The notes below the pieces were generated by a model. The model did no database searches, was not told the origin of the DNA, and saw nothing but the letters and a program-made list of their open reading frames with translations. Positions 63,660 to 64,000 of a DNA stretch of 64,000 nt are shown piece by piece. Each line of letters begins with the position of its first letter. Within the stretch, counting starts at the first letter, position 1. This stretch comes from Odobenus rosmarus divergens (Eukaryota > Chordata > Mammalia > Carnivora > Odobenidae), in assembly GCF_000321225.1 (NCBI RefSeq), contig NW_004450459.1, positions 283,835 through 347,834 on the forward strand, in the 5' to 3' direction. Position numbers and translations under genes: made by a program.

Positions 63660-64000
63660 AAAGGAACATGGTCTGGTGGGGGTCTTCATAACATGGTATT
63701 TGCTTCATTGCACTGGTGGGATGTCAGATTCCAGTTAGAAAATATTTTTAATAATTTTTAATAACAGCAGTGGAAAATTAGGATTAATTTTTAGTGTTCT
63801 TTGCAACTCTTTTATGTTTGTAATTTAGAAGCCTTTGCTGGCTGAATTCTGTGCTTCCATTGCCAAGACTTTTCAGACTACATAAACATTTTCATTTGCT
63901 GAAATGTTAATGTCTTAATTTCACATCCACATAATACTTAGCCCATTAGAGCTAAGAGCCTCTACCATTCACTTTTACATTGCTACCTAAGGCAGAATTA
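63660..64000. other. unique sequence at the window edge
   Basis: AT-rich, no repeat or gene recognised. Confidence 0.5.

Overview
The window is nuclear DNA from a carnivoran mammal. It holds split genes with GT-AG introns, two CpG-island promoters, and more than fifty tRNA-Lys-derived Can-SINEs in both orientations. The dominant SINE form has a CTGGGTGGCTCAGTCGTTAA head, a CCAGGGTCCTGGGATCGAG core and an AAATAAATAAAATCTT tail. From memory this looks more like pinnipeds than dogs, bears or mustelids. Arctoid carnivore is fairly safe; seal, sea lion or walrus is a guess.

Two genes converge tail to tail, as HNRNPA3 and NFE2L2 do on human chromosome 2q31. HNRNPA3 (plus strand) has its CpG-island promoter at about 640-1640, ten coding exons at 1008-7013 (378 codons) and a further 3' UTR exon from 7126. 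Its 3' region to about 10490 has no SINEs. The intergenic interval to about 17750 is SINE-rich. NFE2L2 (minus strand) has its terminal exon at about 17750-19484, with poly(A) signal 17767-17772, then exons 4, 3 and 2. A 30-kb intron 1 (22262-52241) follows, and then exon 1 at 52242-52286 in a CpG island (about 51190-53170). The coding exons give 605 codons, the same length as human NRF2, with both KEAP1 degrons, both beta-TrCP degrons and the CNC-bZIP intact.

Intron 1 and the upstream 11 kb (53170-64000) contain Can-SINEs, older MIR, L1, DNA-transposon and MaLR-LTR relics, a CA microsatellite and a 50-base N gap at 40026-40075. I see no further protein-coding gene; the remaining open frames are CpG-island or repeat shadows.

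HNRNPA3 is an RNA-binding nuclear protein. NRF2 is the oxidative-stress transcription factor. They are neighbours rather than a pathway. I found no new biological system. The most useful leads are a probable false duplication at the N gap, an alternative NFE2L2 first exon with an overlapping upstream ORF, a candidate 32-nt cassette exon in intron 1, a cluster of miRNA seed matches in the NFE2L2 3' UTR, ARE-like motifs arising in Can-SINEs by CpG decay, and a retro-insertion that is only a poly(A) tract.
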